Counted from the first letter of the stretch, positions 8,974 through 16,702 are shown. The stretch is 64,000 nucleotides of DNA from Ruminococcus callidus ATCC 27760 (GCF_000468015.1 NZ_KI260408.1:28857-92856); one strand, 5' to 3'. Numbers and translations: made by a program. The notes: generated by a model not told the origin, from the letters alone.

Positions 8974-10004
8974 ACCATTTTGAAACCCTGTGTAATCTCT
9001 GTGCATCGTCCGGTGACGAATCAGAAGTTCGCAATTATATTCTCTCTGTCCTGCGGGAACGAAAAGATGTTACGTGGGAAATCGACCCGCTGGGCAGTTT
9101 GCTGGTACAAAAACAGGGAAAAAAACGTGCTCCGCACAAGCTGATGATCAGTGCCCATATGGATGAAGTCGGCATGATCGTCACTCACGTCAACTCCGAC
9201 AGCACATACTGTCTGGAAGCAGTCGGCGGCGTAGATGCATCAGTTGCACTGGGACGGCAAGTGCTGGTCGGTGAAGAGCATCTGCATGGTGTAATCGGTA
9301 CAAAGCCGGTGCACCTGTTGTCTGCGGACGAAAAGAAAAAATTGCCCAAGTGGGACGAACTTGTTCTGGATATGGGTATTCTGCCGGAAGCAGAACGGCG
9401 GACAGCAGCCCGCGAGGGAACTTATGTCTATTTCGCTCCAAACTTTACCCGCATGGGAAAAAGCCGTGTTTGCAGCAAGGCAATTGATGACCGTGCAGGT
9501 TGTGCTATGCTGCTGCACCTGCTGGAGCAGGAAGCCCCCTACGATTTTACCGCTGCTTTTCTGGTGCAGGAAGAAATCGGACTGCGTGGGGCAAAAGCGG
9601 CAGCCTATACAGTCAATCCGGAATTTGCTCTGGTTCTGGAAGCCACCACTGCCGCAGACATTGCCGGTGCAGAGGGTGATGCAAAAGTGTGCAGTCTGGG
9701 CGAAGGTCCGGTAATATCCTTTATGGATCGCGGTGCAATTTATGATAAGGAATTATACCGTCTGGCATTTTCCATCTGCGAAAAAAACAAGATTCCGTGC
9801 CAAACCAAATCCCGCATTGCCGGCGGAAATGACAGCGGTGCAATTCATGCCAGCCGCGGTGGTGTACGGACACTGGCAATATCTTTGCCTTGCCGTTATC
9901 TGCATTCGCCGTCTTGTCTGGCGGATTTGAAAGACCTTGATGCTTGCACGGCTTTGCTGCCGCTGCTGATAAAATCCATAATGGAAGAAGTTTCATCGAT
10001 ATGA
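8967..10004 (+). CDS. M42-family aminopeptidase, copy 2
   Basis: 345 residues from the ATG at 8967, with AGGAGGTG six bases upstream. It is a diverged paralogue of the preceding gene: ISAHMDEVGMIVTHVN, SKAIDDRAGCAMLL, LVQEEIGLRGAKAAA, RIAGGNDSGAIH and RYLHSPSCL carry the metal and catalytic residues. The two proteins differ along their whole length, so this is an old duplication. The overlapping arrangement suggests matched production, possibly as a mixed complex (inference). Its stop overlaps the next start by four bases. Confidence 0.92.
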   Translation: MLNHFETLCNLCASSGDESEVRNYILSVLRERKDVTWEIDPLGSLLVQKQGKKRAPHKLMISAHMDEVGMIVTHVNSDSTYCLEAVGGVDASVALGRQVLVGEEHLHGVIGTKPVHLLSADEKKKLPKWDELVLDMGILPEAERRTAAREGTYVYFAPNFTRMGKSRVCSKAIDDRAGCAMLLHLLEQEAPYDFTAAFLVQEEIGLRGAKAAAYTVNPEFALVLEATTAADIAGAEGDAKVCSLGEGPVISFMDRGAIYDKELYRLAFSICEKNKIPCQTKSRIAGGNDSGAIHASRGGVRTLAISLPCRYLHSPSCLADLKDLDACTALLPLLIKSIMEEVSSI

Positions 10005-10786
10005 TACAACAAATCACTGCATTTTCAGCAGCGGAAACCGCAATTCTAGAACAAAGCTGGCGTGGCAGACAAATGCTTGCCTATCAGAAAGCATACGGCG
10101 GCAGCTACGATTTCTGCCGCTTCTTTCGGGTGACAGGCTGTGGCGGCACTGGCTGGCTGTTTTTGTTTAATGCAACCCTGCTGATCTGCACCGAAGGAGA
10201 TGTGCCGGAAGAAGAAATCTGCACATTCACTGCTATGCATCTGCCGTTTCGGGTGGAGTGTCCGGCATCGTTGCTGCCGATCCTATCGCAGATTCCAAAC
10301 TATCAAAAACTCCACCGTTCCACATTTCAGCTAACGCCTTCAGAGCCCTCACCGGTATTCTGTCCAGAGGACATTAATGACACGCCCAAGCTGCAAGATG
10401 TTTATCAGATCTTGCAGGAAGGATTTCCCAATTTGTTGGAATATTCGCTCTGGCTGACAGACGTTTCGCATCGCTGCCGTCACCATATGAGTCAGGTGCT
10501 GACCTATAAGAATAGTTCTACGCTGACACTGGTGTACGACTGGAAAGGACATGTGCTGGTGGGACAAGTTGCCACAAAACTTGCACAGCGTGGAAGCGGT
10601 TATGCACGGGATTTCCTGCGGTGGATCGCTGGAGAACTGGCACGAGAGGGCAAACAGGCTGCTCTGTTTGCATTGGATGTGCGAATCAGCTTTTATCGGG
10701 AAATCGGATTTCAGGAAATTGAATCGGAATATGTATTGGAACGACAGGATATTCCCAAAGAACAGCAAGAAAAAGGAGCACTGTAA
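10001..10786 (+). CDS. GNAT-family N-acetyltransferase
   Basis: 261 residues from the ATG at 10001, which overlaps the upstream stop (ATGA). The N-terminal 130 residues match nothing I recognise. The C-terminal half is a GNAT fold: LTLVYDWKGHVLVGQVATKLAQRGSG includes the acetyl-CoA pyrophosphate loop QRGSGYAR, followed by FYREIGFQEIESEYVL, the usual last strand. The acceptor substrate is unknown. Translational coupling to the aminopeptidases hints at amino acid or peptide metabolism, but that is inference. Confidence 0.8.
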   Translation: MIQQITAFSAAETAILEQSWRGRQMLAYQKAYGGSYDFCRFFRVTGCGGTGWLFLFNATLLICTEGDVPEEEICTFTAMHLPFRVECPASLLPILSQIPNYQKLHRSTFQLTPSEPSPVFCPEDINDTPKLQDVYQILQEGFPNLLEYSLWLTDVSHRCRHHMSQVLTYKNSSTLTLVYDWKGHVLVGQVATKLAQRGSGYARDFLRWIAGELAREGKQAALFALDVRISFYREIGFQEIESEYVLERQDIPKEQQEKGAL

Positions 10787-10789
10787 GCT

Positions 10790-12064
10790 ATGCAGATTCA
10801 AAAATTTTTTCCCATTGACGACAGGCTTGCTGCGGCAGCAGAAGCCGCAGAGAAAAGCTGTGCAGCCGACTTTGCCAGAATCGAGGATAACGCTGCCTAT
10901 AATGGTGCCAAAGTCTTGGCTGCTTTCCAGAAAAGCCGTGTCAGTGAACCTTGTTTCTATGGCACAACTGGTTATGGCTATGGCGATCAGGGCAGAGAGG
11001 TTCTGGATAAAGTCGTAGCAACTGCATTTGGCACAGAAGATGCACTGGTACGGCATAATTTTGTTTCCGGTACGCACGCTCTGACAGTGGCACTGTTTGG
11101 TATTCTCCGGACAGGAGATACGATGGTTTCTCTGACTGGCAGACCTTACGACACATTAGAGGGCGTAATCGGATTGAACGACGATACCCAGAGTGGCTCT
11201 CTGAAAAATTTCGGCGTGACCTATCGGGAAGTGCCGCTTTTGAAAGACGGTACACCGGATTATGAGGCAGTTCCTGATGCCGTTCGCGGAGCAAAAGTTG
11301 CCTATATTCAGCGTTCCCGTGGGTACTCTCTACGACCGGCACTGACCGTAGCACAAATCCAACGGCTGGCAGAACTGGTTCGCAGCACAAATCCAGACGC
11401 AGTCATTATGGTGGATAACTGCTACGGCGAATTCGTAGAAACCAGCGAGCCGGTAGAAGTTGGCTGTGATCTGATGATCGGTTCCATGATTAAAAATGTT
11501 GGCGGCGGTATTGCCCGCACCGGCGGCTATATTGCCGGAAAGGAAGCCCTTGTGCAGCAGTGTGCAGAGCGTCTGACCTGCATCGGTATGGGCAAGGAAG
11601 TAGGCTGTTCACTGGACATGAATCGGGAATTGTATCTCGGCTTCTTCCATGCACCGGATACCACGGCAAATGCATTAAAAACCGCAGACTTTGCAGCTGC
11701 TCTGTTCGGCAGCTTTGGCTTCTCCTGCCACCCACCAGTAGGTACAACACGTGGGGACATTGTAGAAGCGATCTGTCTGGGGGATGAAGCACATCTGACT
11801 GCATTTTGTCAGGGAATCCAGCAGGGTTCTCCCGTGGATTCCTTTGTAGTACCAGAGGCGTGGGATATGCCAGGCTATACCAGTAAAGTCATCATGGCAG
11901 CTGGTGCGTTTACCATGGGAGCCTCCATTGAATTGTCTGCTGATGCTCCGATTCGGGAGCCATTTGCAGTCTGGATGCAGGGTGGCATGACCTATACTTC
12001 CGGAAAGATCGGCGTGCTTCTGGCAGCACAAAAGATGCTGGATCAAGGATTGATTTCGCTCTGA
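10790..12064 (+). CDS. PLP enzyme of the methionine gamma-lyase-like (aluminium resistance) family
   Basis: 424 residues. The protein matches the fold-type I family often annotated as aluminium resistance protein or methionine gamma-lyase family (YnbB-like). Visible are EPCFYGTTGYGYGDQGRE, HNFVSGTHALTVALFGIL, MVDNCYGEFVE, the PLP lysine region GSMIKNVGGGIARTGGYIAG and PPVGTTRGDIVEAI. The true substrate of the family is poorly established. It starts three bases after the acetyltransferase and is probably the last gene of the unit starting at murD. Confidence 0.87.
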   Translation: MQIQKFFPIDDRLAAAAEAAEKSCAADFARIEDNAAYNGAKVLAAFQKSRVSEPCFYGTTGYGYGDQGREVLDKVVATAFGTEDALVRHNFVSGTHALTVALFGILRTGDTMVSLTGRPYDTLEGVIGLNDDTQSGSLKNFGVTYREVPLLKDGTPDYEAVPDAVRGAKVAYIQRSRGYSLRPALTVAQIQRLAELVRSTNPDAVIMVDNCYGEFVETSEPVEVGCDLMIGSMIKNVGGGIARTGGYIAGKEALVQQCAERLTCIGMGKEVGCSLDMNRELYLGFFHAPDTTANALKTADFAAALFGSFGFSCHPPVGTTRGDIVEAICLGDEAHLTAFCQGIQQGSPVDSFVVPEAWDMPGYTSKVIMAAGAFTMGASIELSADAPIREPFAVWMQGGMTYTSGKIGVLLAAQKMLDQGLISL

Positions 12065-12140
12065 TACCGAAAAACAGTATCAAATCTATTACAAATGGAT
12101 ACAATTTGAACAGGATCAAATGAAATTTCAGGGAAAACAG

Positions 12141-12169
12141 TTGACATCGCTTAGAGTTGCTGGTAAAAT
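12141..12169 (+). promoter_or_regulatory. Promoter of the pseudokinase gene
   Basis: TTGACA (12141-12146), 17 bases, TAAAAT (12164-12169). The -10 box has one mismatch to consensus. The leader is about 85 bases long with no clear structure. Confidence 0.75.
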
Positions 12170-12260
12170 ATAATTTGCAGAATTTGAATTCCTAACAGAT
12201 TTCCAAATCCAGGAATTTTAATAATAAAACCTGCCGAACCAAAAAACAGGAGGTATCGCT

Positions 12261-14186
12261 TTGGGAGAACGGAAATTATGCTATGGCTGCATGGAACGCA
12301 CAGAATTTTCTGGCGGAGTCTGCCCCAATTGTGGATATTACGACAACGCTCCGAGTGACCCGTCTTTTATCATTCCGGGAACAAAACTCAATAATCGTTA
12401 TATTGTCGGTGTGACACTGTCTGTCAACGGAGAAGGTATCACTTATCTTGCGTATGACCAATCCATTGGCTGTAAAGTATATCTGCGGGAATATATGCCA
12501 CCAAATCTGTGCAATCGTGTCAGCGGTTCACCTGTGATCAGCGTGATTCCGGCACGGCTCGCACAATATAAGGCACTGATGGCAGAATTCACCGAACTGC
12601 ATAAATCACTGGCACGGCTTCGCGGACAAGTGCATGTCAATACAGTGGTAGACCTGTTTGCAGAAAACAATACTACTTATGTGGTAGATGAATATATCCA
12701 GAGTGTCCGCTTTGTAGACTACCTGAAAGATAATGCCGGGGAATTGACATGGGGACAGCTTTCACATATGCTACCGCCGCTGCTGACAACACTGAGTCTG
12801 CTACACAATTCCGGCGTAGTGCACCGTGCAATTTCACCAGATACTATTTATGTAACAGATAAGGGCGAATTACTGCTGACAGCATTTTCTATTGCCGCAG
12901 TCCGCACTGCCAATACGGAACTGGAATGCGAAATTTACAATGGATACGCTGCACCGGAACAGTACTCTGCCAACGGACAGCAGGGCACATGGACAGATGT
13001 CTATGCTGTATGTGCGGTCATTTACAGAGTTCTGACCGGCTCTATGCCGCCCTCTGCAATCAGCCGTATGGAAAATGACAATCTGGTTGCACCGGCAGTT
13101 CTGAACCCCAACATTCCTCGTCATGTTTCCAATGTAATCATGCAGGGACTGAACCTGAACGGAACAGAACGTACCAAAACGGTAACCGAATTGGTAACTC
13201 GTTTGTTTGACGAACATGCAGAGGAAGAAGATGCCATTTATGGCGGTTTCGACAATGGTGGCTACGGACAGCAACCATATGCAAACCAGCAGCCTTATGC
13301 AGATGAACCGTATTCGGAATATCCGGAACAGCCTTATGATGACCAGAACTATCCGAATTATGATACTGGCTATTCTGATGATTACGCCTATGATGATTAT
13401 CAGGAAGAAGATAATTATCGCCAGCCGCAAAAGGCAGGAGCAGTAGATCGTCTGCGTGTTCCGATCATTGTGGGAATTGTCTTGCTGTTGATTTTGCTGA
13501 TTGTGGTATTCGTGGTAGCTGGTGACCTGTTCAAAGGAGATTCTTCCGAATCCAGTAAAACTACAACAGCAATTTCTGAAACTACTGCTGTTTCTGAAAC
13601 ACAGGAAGTGACTACAACGGCAGCAGTGGGTGACAGCGTGATGCCGCAGCTTCTGGGAAAGAACTTTGAGAATGCTAAAACGCAATACGCTTCGTGGATC
13701 ACATTTGATGCAGAGGAAGTATTCAGTGACCAGTATGCTGCCGGACAGATCTGCTGGCAGGAATATGAAGTAGGCGATACTTTTGATTCATCTAAAAAAG
13801 TAAAAGTACAAGTCAGCAAGGGCTCCGCAACAGTTGAGATTCCGTCTTACTCCGGAAGCGGACACAACTCTTACGGAGAAAAACTGGACGAACTCAACAT
13901 TCCTTATACTGAATCTGCAGAGAGCAGTTCCGGCTATAGCAACGGCAGTGTCATCCGTATTGTTGTAACGAAAAACGGACAGGAAACTGATCTGGGGGCA
14001 GGAGATTCGATCAATCTGAACGACAAGTATCAGGTCATCGTATATTATGCCTATAATCCGGAACCGGAAACGACTGCACCACCGGAAACAGAACCTGTAG
14101 AAGAAACCACAGCTGCTCCTGCAGAAACTGTACCGGAACAGCCGCCTGCTACAGAACCAGCTCAAACCGCAGCACCAGCACAGTAA
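12261..14186 (+). CDS. Zinc-ribbon pseudokinase with membrane anchor and PASTA-like repeats
   Basis: 641 residues with a TTG start at 12261 set by AGGAGG eight bases upstream. Order: Cys4 zinc ribbon (C7, C10, C21, C24); a Ser/Thr protein kinase fold at about 45-315; a Tyr/Asp/Gln-rich linker; one membrane helix at about 400-420; then two PASTA-like repeats and a Pro/Thr/Glu-rich tail. Key kinase residues are replaced: the VAIK lysine by Arg76 (VYLREYMP), the HRD aspartate by Ala190 (HRAISPDTI), and DFG by AFS (208-210). It is therefore probably a pseudokinase that senses or scaffolds at the cell wall. No phosphatase gene is adjacent. Both flanks have their own promoter or terminator. Confidence 0.88.
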   Translation: MGERKLCYGCMERTEFSGGVCPNCGYYDNAPSDPSFIIPGTKLNNRYIVGVTLSVNGEGITYLAYDQSIGCKVYLREYMPPNLCNRVSGSPVISVIPARLAQYKALMAEFTELHKSLARLRGQVHVNTVVDLFAENNTTYVVDEYIQSVRFVDYLKDNAGELTWGQLSHMLPPLLTTLSLLHNSGVVHRAISPDTIYVTDKGELLLTAFSIAAVRTANTELECEIYNGYAAPEQYSANGQQGTWTDVYAVCAVIYRVLTGSMPPSAISRMENDNLVAPAVLNPNIPRHVSNVIMQGLNLNGTERTKTVTELVTRLFDEHAEEEDAIYGGFDNGGYGQQPYANQQPYADEPYSEYPEQPYDDQNYPNYDTGYSDDYAYDDYQEEDNYRQPQKAGAVDRLRVPIIVGIVLLLILLIVVFVVAGDLFKGDSSESSKTTTAISETTAVSETQEVTTTAAVGDSVMPQLLGKNFENAKTQYASWITFDAEEVFSDQYAAGQICWQEYEVGDTFDSSKKVKVQVSKGSATVEIPSYSGSGHNSYGEKLDELNIPYTESAESSSGYSNGSVIRIVVTKNGQETDLGAGDSINLNDKYQVIVYYAYNPEPETTAPPETEPVEETTAAPAETVPEQPPATEPAQTAAPAQ

Positions 14187-14209
14187 TTCGGTTTTGAAAA
14201 TTCAATAAA

Positions 14210-14251
14210 TTAAAAAGGCGGAGCAAGTTTTCCCTTGCTCCGCCTTTTTAA
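14210..14251 (+). terminator. Strong intrinsic terminator
   Basis: TTAAAAAGGCGGAGCAAG (14210-14227) and its exact complement at 14234-14251 enclose a six-base loop; 18 pairs with T5 at the 3' side. It ends the pseudokinase transcript and is symmetric enough to work both ways. Confidence 0.95.
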
Positions 14252-14504
14252 TTTGCGTATATCTAAGGAAATACGCTCATTTCTATCCACGTATCCGTGT
14301 GTTTCATTTTAAATATAATTTTTAAATCAAAGCAGCATAGAAACAGTATGCGTTTATGCAAATAAGTTATCCTTTAAAAAATTATATAAGGTGACAGTTT
14401 ATTTTGAAATATTATATCATGCAAAAGAATAAAAAGCAAATGCCCTGATTTCTTTTTCATTATTCAAAACAAACAAAATCGAATAGAATTTCTGGAAAAA
14501 TATA
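14252..14504. other. AT-rich gene-free stretch
   Basis: About 250 bases rich in A and T between the pseudokinase terminator and the promoter of the large RNA. I see no open frame with a ribosome site and no strong hairpin. It may hold upstream promoter elements for the RNA. Confidence 0.5.
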
Positions 14505-14533
14505 TTGACATTGCACTTGAAGTGTGGTATGAT
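14505..14533 (+). promoter_or_regulatory. Consensus promoter of the large non-coding RNA
   Basis: TTGACA (14505-14510), 17 bases, TATGAT (14528-14533). The -35 box is perfect, the -10 has one mismatch, and the upstream DNA is AT-rich, so this should be a strong constitutive-type promoter. The predicted start of transcription is near 14540. Confidence 0.88.
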
Positions 14534-14673
14534 ATAAACAACGAAAGGGAACAGCGACAAGGAGCTGGCGAAAAGATCTAAGTTGAATGATTCCCGAGCG
14601 ATAAGTTTCCCAAGGTTTAAGGTTCATTCCTTTTGCGGAAACGATTTTACATCAAAAGGGAGGGCGAGATCCG

Positions 14674-14742
14674 ATGGCAAGTGAAGAATCACAGTTGGAT
14701 ATGCTGTCAATATCGGGTGAATCGCCGGTGATGCAGGATTAA
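14674..14742 (+). CDS. Possible 22-residue peptide inside the large RNA
   Basis: An ATG at 14674 with GGGAGGG about nine bases upstream opens a 22-codon frame ending TAA at 14742; the peptide is acidic (MASEESQLDMLS...). The same bases can form the GATAT/ATATC hairpin (14698-14714), so the frame may be chance. No similarity is known to me. Reported because the ribosome site is good. Confidence 0.25.
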   Translation: MASEESQLDMLSISGESPVMQD

Positions 14743-14963
14743 GAACGTAGCGAGAAGTCAACTTCGATTGGCTGTGGGCACGTAAGAAATGATAAAAAAA
14801 TCTGTAAGCTGGTTGCACCTGATGCATGACATTCGCAACTGTCTGCATGAAAAATCTGTTATTTGAATTGGCAGCATATATTTAATTTCGTGCGATGACG
14901 GCATGAAATCTCCGGCACATAGTTGCCTTTACATAGTATGCTGATCTCCCAAGTAACAATCTC

Positions 14964-15079
14964 AGGTGATTCCCATGAAGTAAAATGTTTTGATTTATCA
15001 GTCACTTCGAATGAAAAAGGTGATTCCCATGGAAAGAAAAGCTTTTCTTTGAAATATAACAGAAAAGGTGAGTCCCATG
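14964..15079 (+). repeat. Three copies of a Shine-Dalgarno-like AGGTGAKTCCCATG motif
   Basis: Copies at 14964-14977 and 15018-15031 are identical over 14 bases; the copy at 15066-15079 differs by one (T to G). A weaker fourth match lies at 15189-15200. AGGTGAT can pair with the 3' end of 16S rRNA, and each copy ends in ATG followed by a tiny frame: two codons (14975-14983), seven codons (15029-15052) and two codons (15077-15085). Copy spacing is 54 and 48 bases. Confidence 0.8.
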
Positions 15080-15255
15080 GCTTGATATTGTACTTGCAAA
15101 GATCATAGGAAACGTGTTCTATCGGAAAGGACGTGTTTAATGTGTGGCTTTTAAAAAGACGATTTGTATGGTACGAAACAACGTGAGGAGTGAGTCCAAT
15201 CGAAACTGATGCGAAAGAATGAAAGTTCTTTCATAAAATGAACCGAATAAAAATG

Positions 15256-15288
15256 TCCGGAATGGAGGTCTACCGTTCCGGATTTTTT
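15256..15288 (+). terminator. Intrinsic terminator of the large RNA
   Basis: TCCGGAA (15256-15262) pairs with TTCCGGA (15276-15282), followed directly by T6 (15283-15288). Confidence 0.93.
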
Positions 15289-15296
15289 GTACCCGC

Positions 15297-15332
15297 AAAA
15301 AGCCGGACGAAGATGCACATTCGTCCGGCTTT
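15297..15332 (-). terminator. Terminator of the radical SAM gene
   Basis: AAAGCCGGACGAA (15299-15311) and TTCGTCCGGCTTT (15320-15332) form 13 pairs; read on the minus strand a run of five T follows. It begins immediately after the stop codon at 15333-15335 and faces the terminator of the large RNA. Confidence 0.92.
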
Positions 15333-16238
15333 CTATGTTTGATAGTATTTTCCCTGCCAGTTATCTGTCTGCTTCAGATGACGAGCAATCGCGTTTCGCA
15401 CTGCAAGTTTATCCCTGCTCCATAGCGGAGCCATCAATCTGTCAGAAGCACCGTCACCAGTTAGCCGTTCCACTACAGTTTCCGGCGGCAGCAGGCTTAA
15501 CTGTGCCGCAGTAATCTGCACGTATTCCTGCATGGAAAGTGGCTGTAATTTTCCAGCTTTCCACAGTTGCTCCAAAGGTGTATCCCGAAGAATATGCAGC
15601 AAATGGATTTTAACAGCATCAGGGCGTAATCTGCCAATCCCACGGGCTGTTTCCAACATATCTGCATCTATTTCTAACGGCAGCCCGTTGATTAAATGCA
15701 CACAAATTCGAATCTTTCTCTCCCGCAGTGCGGCAAACGCCTTTTGAAAAACCGCAAAAGAATACCCTCTGTGAAAAAAACGTGCCGTTTTTTCGTGAAT
15801 AGTCTGCAATCCCAATTCAACAGTCAGATGCGTTTTGTCAGAAATATTTTCCAAAACAGAAAGGATCTCCTCAGATAGACAGTCCGGACGGGTACCAATT
15901 GCAATTCCGACTACATCAGGCTGCTGCAATGCCTCTAAATAACAGCTTTCCAAGTAATGCAGATCCCCATATGTATTGGTGTGTGCCTGAAAATAAGCAA
16001 TGATGCCTGCTTCAGAAATATGCTGCTGGATTCGCTGTCGTTCTTGTGCAAGTTGCTGTGTAACGGTGCCGCTATGGGTAAAATGCCCGCTGCCGCCGTC
16101 ACAAAAGATACAGCCGCCGGTTCCGATAGTTCCGTCAATATTAGGGCAAGTGCAGCCAATGTCCAATACTGCTTTCTGTACTGGTCTGCCAAATGTCTGC
16201 TGATAATACGCCGATGCAGAAAAGTATCGTTCTGCCAT
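15333..16238 (-). CDS. Radical SAM protein of the YhcC type (TIGR01212-like)
   Basis: 301 residues from the ATG at 16238, preceded on the minus strand by GGAGG eight bases away; the frame opens five codons earlier without a site. The N-terminal cysteines lie in DIGCTCPNIDGTIGTGGCIFC, the spaced cluster typical of this family, followed by YFQAHTNTYG, GIAIGTRPDCL, ELGLQTIHEKTARFFHRGY and VKIHLLHILRDTPL. The family is widespread in Firmicutes and its reaction is not settled. It is transcribed alone. A 12-pair hairpin lies just upstream of its ribosome site. Confidence 0.9.
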   Translation of the reverse strand: MAERYFSASAYYQQTFGRPVQKAVLDIGCTCPNIDGTIGTGGCIFCDGGSGHFTHSGTVTQQLAQERQRIQQHISEAGIIAYFQAHTNTYGDLHYLESCYLEALQQPDVVGIAIGTRPDCLSEEILSVLENISDKTHLTVELGLQTIHEKTARFFHRGYSFAVFQKAFAALRERKIRICVHLINGLPLEIDADMLETARGIGRLRPDAVKIHLLHILRDTPLEQLWKAGKLQPLSMQEYVQITAAQLSLLPPETVVERLTGDGASDRLMAPLWSRDKLAVRNAIARHLKQTDNWQGKYYQT

Positions 16239-16259
16239 AAAATATACCTCCAAACAGAA

Positions 16260-16298
16260 GAAACCGGCAGGGAAAAGGAGAGGAGACCTGCCGGTTTC
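16260..16298. promoter_or_regulatory. Perfect 12-pair hairpin upstream of the radical SAM gene
   Basis: GAAACCGGCAGG (16260-16271) and CCTGCCGGTTTC (16287-16298) flank a 15-base purine loop. On the minus strand the stem is followed by the moderately T-rich TTCTGTTT and then the GGAGG of the radical SAM gene, the layout of a leader attenuator. On the plus strand there is no T run. Confidence 0.6.
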
Positions 16299-16702
16299 AG
16301 TTCAATTTATAGGAACGTACAGGAACAAAAATTTGTTTTGCAGGTGTATGCGTGCATCCGCTGCAAAACCAAACTTTGAAAATGAAGATGATGAAAAAGA
16401 GGTTACCCGTTTGAAACGGTGGAAAGGAGTGATAGATTCCTGTACGAGTATGGTTGGTCCGCTTCTTGCAAGAAACGGTAAGAATATCAGCGGCACTCTT
16501 GCACCGTACTTATGCACATGTGAAACAATTGCTTCAAATGACGATGGTAACAGTATATCAGTGGTTTGTGATTGCCTTGTGAAAAGTGGCTGGAAATTAT
16601 CTGAAAATCCCCTTCTGCGATTTTCCTGAAATTTCGGAATGGAATTCCGAAGGGCAAATTCAGAAAAAGCCTTGCTTTTTGCAGAAAATTCGAAAAAAAT
16701 TC
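16299..16702. other. Hairpin-rich gene-free region between radical SAM gene and miaB
   Basis: CGTACAGGAA (16316-16325) pairs with TTCCTGTACG (16437-16446) over ten perfect pairs. Enclosed are a 15-pair interrupted helix, 16329-16343 with 16361-16377 (core TTTTGCAG/CTGCAAAA), and CCGTT/AACGG (16407-16419). Further hairpins are CCGCTTCT/AGAAACGG (16459-16478) and TTCGGAAT/ATTCCGAA (16633-16651). A weak frame (16333-16629, TTG start) shows no recognisable protein. The pairs are all Watson-Crick, so strand cannot be told. Either a structured leader of the minus-strand gene or a separate RNA. Confidence 0.5.

Larger units (their letters stand above)
14540..15288 (+). ncRNA. Large structured RNA, about 750 bases, family not identified
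   Basis: The unit has a consensus promoter, an intrinsic terminator and no convincing gene. Two long-range helices nest: GGTTCATT (14621-14628) with AATGAACC (15237-15244), and TTCGATTGG (14763-14771) with CCAATCGAA (15196-15204); CACGT (14779-14783) can pair with ACGTG (15181-15185) inside them. Local hairpins include CCTTTTG/CAAAAGG (about 14629-14659), 14822-14848, ATTTCGTGC/GCATGAAAT (14885-14909), AAAGAAA/TTTCTTT (15033-15050), and 15110-15120 with 15128-15138. It also carries three copies of a Shine-Dalgarno-like motif. The size recalls OLE, GOLLD and ROOL RNAs, but I cannot assign it to any. I compared it by eye with RNase P, tmRNA and SRP landmarks and found none. That it is an RNA rather than an unusual leader is inference. 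Confidence 0.75.

Noticed and set aside
14540-15288. RNase P RNA, tmRNA, SRP RNA, 6S RNA or group II intron as identity of the large RNA
   Set aside because: I looked for the RNase P GAGGAAAGTCC and ACAGAA blocks, a tmRNA tRNA-like end with a tag frame, the SRP GGAAGGAAGCAGC loop, and an intron domain V or reverse transcriptase; none is present. 6S RNA is far shorter.
16333-16629. 98-codon frame with TTG start between the radical SAM gene and miaB
   Set aside because: No familiar protein, weak ribosome site, and the 5' part is occupied by long perfect hairpins that look like RNA structure. Kept only as a note in the intergenic entry.
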